Under the pieces are notes generated by a model. That model searched no databases, was not told the origin of the DNA, and was given only the letters and a program-made list of their open reading frames with translations. DNA of 27,626 nt from Clostridia bacterium (GTDB lineage: Bacteria > Bacillota > Clostridia > TANB77 > CAG-465): contig CAAHEI010000046.1 of NCBI GenBank assembly GCA_900772475.1, positions 1 through 27,626 of the forward strand. Direction: 5' to 3'. The position numbers and the translations under genes were made by a program. Shown in pieces: positions 24,125 to 27,626 of this stretch; the stretch's first letter is position 1, and each line of letters opens with the position of its first letter.

Positions 24125-24637
24125 CTATGTATATTCAAAATTTAAGGGATTTGTAGTTTTACCATTGGATAGAAAAATTGTAAAATGAAGGTGAGGTCCA
24201 GTTGTATAACCATTTAATCTTCCATCAGTTAAATATTTTGGACCAACGTATCCTATATGCTCTCCTTTTTTTACATATTTTCCGTTTGAAACAATATAAT
24301 TTTCTGCAAGGTGTCCATATAGTGATTTTGTTCCATCATTATGTAGTATAACTATACTATTTCCATATCCATTTAAGAAGCCCGAGTTAATTATTACACC
24401 ATTATTACAAGAATATATATTGGTTCCGGGAGTTGCTGGTATATCAATACCATCATGGAAATTGCTCTTGCCATTTAAATCTCTGTAACCATAATACGAT
24501 GAAAATATTTTTGAATTAATTGGGAAAAATAAACTATTATTATTAATTGTATTTGTTTTTTCTTCAGATTTATTAGAAAAAAATATACTAAATAAAGATA
24601 AAAATATAATAAACGAAATATAAATTTTTTTTATCAA
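24125..24637 (-). CDS. M23-family peptidase, membrane-anchored or secreted
   Basis: Zinc endopeptidase of the LytM/lysostaphin type acting on peptidoglycan cross-bridges outside the membrane. A single N-terminal hydrophobic segment (about 4-20) acts as signal or anchor. The metal motif is complete: FHDGIDIPA (H-x3-D) and GPHLHFTI (HxH), plus the conserved LYGHL His. 170 residues, so little besides the catalytic domain. The start is TTG 24637, with AGGAG 7 bases upstream. Sequence alone does not separate a vegetative from a sporulation (SpoIIQ-like) role. Confidence 0.9.
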   Translation of the reverse strand: MIKKIYISFIIFLSLFSIFFSNKSEEKTNTINNNSLFFPINSKIFSSYYGYRDLNGKSNFHDGIDIPATPGTNIYSCNNGVIINSGFLNGYGNSIVILHNDGTKSLYGHLAENYIVSNGKYVKKGEHIGYVGPKYLTDGRLNGYTTGPHLHFTIFLSNGKTTNPLNFEYT

Positions 24638-24663
24638 ATTATCACTCCTAAAAATATATACTA

Positions 24664-24692
24664 ATTATACAATATTTTAGGATTAAAGTAAA
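24664..24692 (-). promoter_or_regulatory. Likely promoter of the M23 gene
   Basis: Minus strand: TTTACT (24692-24687), 17-base spacer, exact TATAAT (24669-24664), about 27 bases upstream of the TTG start. Confidence 0.55.
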
Positions 24693-24783
24693 GAAAAAAA
24701 GATTGACAAAAAAAGAGGAAAATTTACAAGATTCAAAATATATTGAAAATTCCATAAAAGTAAAAAAATTAGAAAAATTAAAA

Positions 24784-24821
24784 TATCCTCTATAGTATAT
24801 GTATTTAAACTATAGAGGATA
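24784..24821 (-). terminator. Terminator of the GT-C-like gene
   Basis: TATCCTCTATAGT (24784-24796) pairs perfectly with ACTATAGAGGATA (24809-24821). Read on the minus strand it is followed by a T-rich run. The stem sequence is the same as in the terminator at 8549-8587. Positions 24822-24883 show nothing else. Confidence 0.75.
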
Positions 24822-24883
24822 GGTTACTTATATAATAATATGTGAATTTTAATATATTTTTTTCAAATAATTTATACAATATT

Positions 24884-26356
24884 TTAGTTATTAACTTTAA
24901 TAACTAATGATATTTTATCTTCAAATAACTTTTCATATTTTGGATTGTTAAATATGTTTTTGGCTATAGGTGATTCTTTACCAATTAACAAATATTCGAT
25001 GTTATACTTGTTAAGAATCTCTTCATAATTTTTTGTACATTTGCTTGCATTTATATAATCCTCGGCAACTGAGCAATTTTTGTTATATTCTTTAGTATAC
25101 AAATCACATCTAGAGTCTATAAAACATTTTATATTCTTAAACATTAATAAACTACCATATGTGTAATCATTAAATATTCTTTTATCACAACCTATATTTT
25201 CTTTAATGTAATTTACAGAGTCGATAGGGTATTCAGATTTTGGCAAATAGCCAGAGTAATAATTTTTTACAAATTTTGTAATTCCTGCTATTATAAAAAA
25301 TGCAATATATATAACAATCATCATATATTTTAACACTTTTTTTCCTTTTTGGGTTACACCTTTGTATGACGAGTTTTTGATATTTTCAACCATTTCTTCG
25401 ATATATTCTAAACAAGGAATTGTAAATATTATAAATAATGAAAAATGCCTTAAGGTCATTAGTGTCATAAATGTTGTTCCAAGTAAGAGTAGTATCCTTT
25501 CTAGTCTTATTTTTTTCTTTGTAAAAATAAGAGAAAACGTAATCATAAATAGGTAACTAAAGAAGAATATGCCTGAGGAATTTCTAATTGTCATTGGTTG
25601 AAATTCACTTATATATTGATTTATAAATGAATTAGTTAAAGTTTTTGCACAATATAATATTTGTTTAACACCAAATGGGTTTACAAACATAAATAAGATG
25701 CCGATAATTATTGGTATAAATAAATATTTCAAATTCGTTACATAATCTTTGTTATATTCTATTTTACTTGCTTTTATATTAATATAATTAAGTAAATATA
25801 CAAAAATTATTATAAAATAAAAATAAATAGTTCCAGCATGAAAATTAATTATAGCTAGTGGTAAAACACTTAGTAATACTAAATATAAATATTTTTTACT
25901 TCTTAAAAATTTCTCTATAAATATTAATTCTAGTAGAAAAAATATATAACTATACATTTGAGCCCTTATTGATATAAATTGAATAAAAACAAATAGCTCA
26001 GCATATAAAAATAAGTAAGAAATTAAATTTTTTTTAACAAAAAGCTTATTTGCATAGTACAGTAAAACTGTTAAAATGCATGTAAGAATAATGCACCAAA
26101 TATATAGTCCAAAAAAACCTGAAAAATTATATATTAGATAAGTTATGATATTTACCATAAAGTGTTGTGGTGTATATTCCAAATTTTCATGTATCGAGTA
26201 ATTATCTGAAGTAGATAAACCTTGGTTTATATATTTATCTCCAAGTGAAATGTCAAATAAAGTATCATTTTGAAAAGATTTTGGAACAATACTTAGTATA
26301 AATATAAATAAAATGAATATAAGTGATATGTATGATATTATTTTTTTTCTTTTCAT
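24884..26356 (-). CDS. Multi-pass membrane protein, GT-C glycosyltransferase-like
   Basis: 490 residues with about 10-11 hydrophobic segments between residues 8 and 360 and a C-terminal extracytoplasmic domain (about 375-490). The first loop (about 30-70) reads NDTLFDISLGDKYINQG...SDNYSIHENLEYTPQHF, the layout of the catalytic first loop in GT-C (dolichyl/polyprenyl-phosphate sugar dependent) enzymes. The C-terminal segment YPIDSVNYIKEN ... IFNDYTYGSLLMF ... CFIDSRCDLYTKEY matches a group of uncharacterised bacterial GT-C-like proteins in which FIDGR-DLY is conserved. Substrate unknown. AAGGAGGT precedes the ATG. It is transcribed alone, divergent from the pilin gene. Confidence 0.8.
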   Translation of the reverse strand: MKRKKIISYISLIFILFIFILSIVPKSFQNDTLFDISLGDKYINQGLSTSDNYSIHENLEYTPQHFMVNIITYLIYNFSGFFGLYIWCIILTCILTVLLYYANKLFVKKNLISYLFLYAELFVFIQFISIRAQMYSYIFFLLELIFIEKFLRSKKYLYLVLLSVLPLAIINFHAGTIYFYFIIIFVYLLNYINIKASKIEYNKDYVTNLKYLFIPIIIGILFMFVNPFGVKQILYCAKTLTNSFINQYISEFQPMTIRNSSGIFFFSYLFMITFSLIFTKKKIRLERILLLLGTTFMTLMTLRHFSLFIIFTIPCLEYIEEMVENIKNSSYKGVTQKGKKVLKYMMIVIYIAFFIIAGITKFVKNYYSGYLPKSEYPIDSVNYIKENIGCDKRIFNDYTYGSLLMFKNIKCFIDSRCDLYTKEYNKNCSVAEDYINASKCTKNYEEILNKYNIEYLLIGKESPIAKNIFNNPKYEKLFEDKISLVIKVNN

Positions 26357-26379
26357 TTTTACCTCCTTAATTATTTAAA

Positions 26380-26408
26380 ATATTACCATAAAAACAATTA
26401 ATTGTCTA
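26380..26408 (-). promoter_or_regulatory. Likely promoter of the GT-C-like gene
   Basis: Minus strand: TAGACA (26408-26403), 17-base spacer, TAATAT (26385-26380) with extended -10 TGG, ending shortly before the ribosome binding site. Confidence 0.5.
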
Positions 26409-26470
26409 CATATAGTTTTAATTATAAATACGTAATTGTCAATAAATTTGAAAATTTTATAAAAAAACTA

Positions 26471-26498
26471 TTGCATTTTTTTAATTTATTGATATAAT
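26471..26498 (+). promoter_or_regulatory. Sigma-A promoter of the pilin gene
   Basis: TTGCAT (26471-26476), 16-base spacer, TATAAT (26493-26498) with extended -10 TGA. A small hairpin TTATGT / ACATAA (26503-26520) abuts the GGAGG ribosome binding site and may modulate initiation. Confidence 0.7.
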
Positions 26499-26530
26499 TA
26501 ATTTATGTATGAAAACATAAGGAGGAAATT

Positions 26531-26911
26531 ATGAAAAAGTCTAAAAAAATATTTCTAAGAATATTACCCGTTTTGATGTTAGCTGTTATGTTGATTTCAT
26601 CTAACTTTATTTTTGCTGCTAGTAATGAGCCAATTAGTACTGATTTTAGTAACCTTTCAGGTGGTACTCCATCAAATACACTTAAAGGTACAACAAAAAA
26701 TATTTGGAGTACTGTAACTTTAATTTTACAAATTTTGGCGGTAGCGGCAATAGTATTTGCAGGTGTAAGATATATGTTTGCTTCTGCTGATGCTAAAGCT
26801 GATATCAAGAAACAGCTAGTAATACTAGTATTAGGAGCTGTACTTGTATTTGGTGCTTCAACAATTATTCAAATAATCGTTAAGGTTACAAATGATGTTG
26901 CAGAATTATAA
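26531..26911 (+). CDS. T4SS-type pilin (TrbC/VirB2-like), orphan
   Basis: 126 residues: signal peptide (about 1-30, ending in FIFAAS with an A-x-A-like site), a short polar loop, then two hydrophobic helices (about 60-82 and 93-117) around a basic turn, RYMFASADAKADIKKQL. The turn motif 'Y-x-x-A-S-A-D-x-K-A-x-I-K' and the layout match the T4SS pilin group found in Clostridia and other Gram-positives. No VirB4/VirD4 ATPase, relaxase or other T4SS gene is in the window, so its assembly partner is elsewhere or it has another membrane role. GGAGG precedes the ATG. Confidence 0.8.
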   Translation: MKKSKKIFLRILPVLMLAVMLISSNFIFAASNEPISTDFSNLSGGTPSNTLKGTTKNIWSTVTLILQILAVAAIVFAGVRYMFASADAKADIKKQLVILVLGAVLVFGASTIIQIIVKVTNDVAEL

Positions 26912-26950
26912 ATAGTATTATATTGCTTGATATTACCAAAATTAAGTATC

Positions 26951-26992
26951 TATAATAAAAAAATGGAGAATTTTCTCCATTTTTTTATTATA
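26951..26992. terminator. Bidirectional terminator with a 20-bp perfect stem
   Basis: Positions 26951-26970 are an exact reverse complement of 26973-26992, with loop TT. The core ATGGAGAA / TTCTCCAT is flanked by an A-run on the left and a T-run on the right, so it works in both directions. The transposon left end begins right after it. Confidence 0.9.
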
Positions 26993-27142
26993 GATAAAAT
27001 CAATTTTAAGCATAATATAAAAATTACCATGCCAAAATTTTTATGGCATGGTAATAGAACATACGGAGTATGCTAGCTAAAAAATATATAAATTTTAAAG
27101 GAAACACTTTAGTTTACTTAATAACTAAATAAGAATATGATA
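26992..27142 (+). repeat. Left-end repeat, best-preserved copy (E)
   Basis: Homologous to 21977-22126. It contains a perfect 12-bp hairpin ATTACCATGCCA (27023-27034) / TGGCATGGTAAT (27044-27055) with a 9-base loop, and a second short one CATAC/GTATG around 27060-27073. Such hairpins are recognised by HUH (Y1 and Y2) transposases as single-stranded ends. This copy lies just beyond the stop of the minus-strand IS91-like remnant. Confidence 0.75.
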
Positions 27143-27162
27143 AACTATTTTTAATCTACTCA

Positions 27163-27527
27163 TTAGAGGAGATTAGGAAAGCATAGTTCAAAAAGTTTTT
27201 GGAACTTTGGTTGAACTATGAATTGAAATTTTAAAGTGTTTCCACAAGCACATTTTAAAGGATTGTACTTAAAGTGTGCAGAAAATTTATCAATTCATTT
27301 GTGTGGTTTGGTAAGTTTTTCTTTAATCTTTTTAAAATGACTTGTTACAGAATTTTTTATGACATAAATCCCATAATATATAACCATGTAAAAGCTTTTT
27401 TAGGAATATGAATAATGATTTTTTTAATGAAATCAAAAGCATAAATTTTTACTTCAACTCTTTTTCCATTATCATGTCTATCATAGTAGTAAGTAATGAA
27501 TTCACCATTATAATCTAAAATTCTAGA
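27163..27527 (-). pseudogene. IS91/IS801-like (HUH Y2) transposase, C-terminal remnant
   Basis: On the minus strand 27527-27357 encodes SRILDYNGEFITYYYDRH, then KRVEVKIYAFDFIKK and IIIHIPKKAF, the conserved C-terminal block of IS91-type Y2 transposases (family: ESRIL-YDGE-VTFYYDRH..., FIKRLIIHIPDKHF). A TAA at 27359-27357 interrupts it. A further segment in another frame, YNPLKCACGNTLKFQF (about 27270-27220), matches the family's C-terminal zinc-ribbon-like tail, where the first Cys pair is not obvious. The catalytic HUH and Tyr region is missing. Decayed and non-functional. Confidence 0.75.
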
Positions 27528-27626
27528 GAAGAAATTATAAAAGAAAATTACAATAAAAAGAGAAGAATAAGTAGAGGAATATTTGTAACAAATAGAGGAA
27601 TAAAAATAAATGCAGATATAAACGGA
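27525..27626 (+). pseudogene. tnpB: TnpB C-terminal fragment, cut by window end
   Basis: Frame ending at 27626 encodes REEIIKENYNKKRRISRG and then IFVTNRGIKINADING, matching the zinc-ribbon-to-RuvC-III region of TnpB (family: 'KRxxRGLFxxxxGxxINADxNG'). The zinc-ribbon cysteines are not visible. Everything N-terminal to this is missing: the fragment abuts the 5'-truncated IS91-like remnant of the opposite strand at about 27525. The last 18 bases are identical to the first 18 bases of the window, in the same frame. Confidence 0.7.

Noticed and set aside
1..27626. A 27.6-kb circular plasmid, suggested by identical window ends
   Set aside because: The overlap is only 18 bases, lies within a dispersed repeat, and the window carries core chromosomal operons.

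Overview
This is a very A+T-rich window from a Firmicute, most likely an uncultured gut-type member of the Clostridia. The evidence is the core operon rimP-nusA-ylxR-infB-rbfA-nrnA-truB in typical Firmicute order, strong GGAGG ribosome binding sites, many consensus sigma-A promoters (TTGACA-17-TATAAT), and a Cys-rich collagen-like protein of the kind found on spore surfaces. Stop codons include TGA, so the standard bacterial code applies. I saw no tRNA, rRNA or CRISPR array.

Layout. 1-190: the 3' end of a tnpB (IS605/IS1341-type) gene. 297-7302: translation and RNA-metabolism operon with its own promoter and leader hairpin; the ylxQ (L7Ae-like) gene usually found between ylxR and infB is absent. 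7353-8492: an unrecognised protein with weak ADP-ribosyltransferase-like motifs. 8493-9089: a strong terminator, then a tiny decayed transposon copy. 9090-12969: three tandem prepilin-like surface proteins that share one N-terminal module and combine it differently with an Ig-like module and a LamG-like module. 13085-14341: a processive-type membrane glycosyltransferase. 14791-16941: a zinc-type ArsR/SmtB repressor with a visible palindromic operator, and a Zn/Cd P-type ATPase. 16988-18144: a CmpB-family membrane protein divergent from a 99-aa protein. 18215-19615: a COG2509-type FAD oxidoreductase. 19812-21848 (minus strand): collagen-like protein and a second CmpB-family protein. 21977-22512: a second decayed transposon. 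22542-24637: M15 peptidase with a peptidoglycan-binding domain, a tandem-OB SSB-like protein, and an M23 peptidase. 24884-26356: a GT-C-like membrane protein. 26531-26911: an orphan T4SS-type pilin. 26992-27626: a third transposon copy running off the end.

The most unusual theme is the dispersed transposon family. Left-end hairpins (8603, 21977, 26992) and right-end hairpins (8785, 19742, 22458) flank decayed tnpB sequence. In the 3' copy, the C-terminal part of an IS91/IS801-like (HUH Y2) transposase lies head-to-head with the C-terminal part of TnpB. Both are truncated at one junction, as expected from internal deletion of an element carrying divergent Y2 transposase and tnpB genes. The first and last 18 bases of the window are identical and lie in the same TnpB frame, so the window probably ends inside copies of this repeat.

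The second theme is cell-surface biology: modular pseudopilin-like proteins lacking the canonical Glu5, a polysaccharide-synthase-like enzyme, a GT-C protein, two peptidoglycan hydrolases and a collagen-like coat protein. The functional links among these are inference from proximity.
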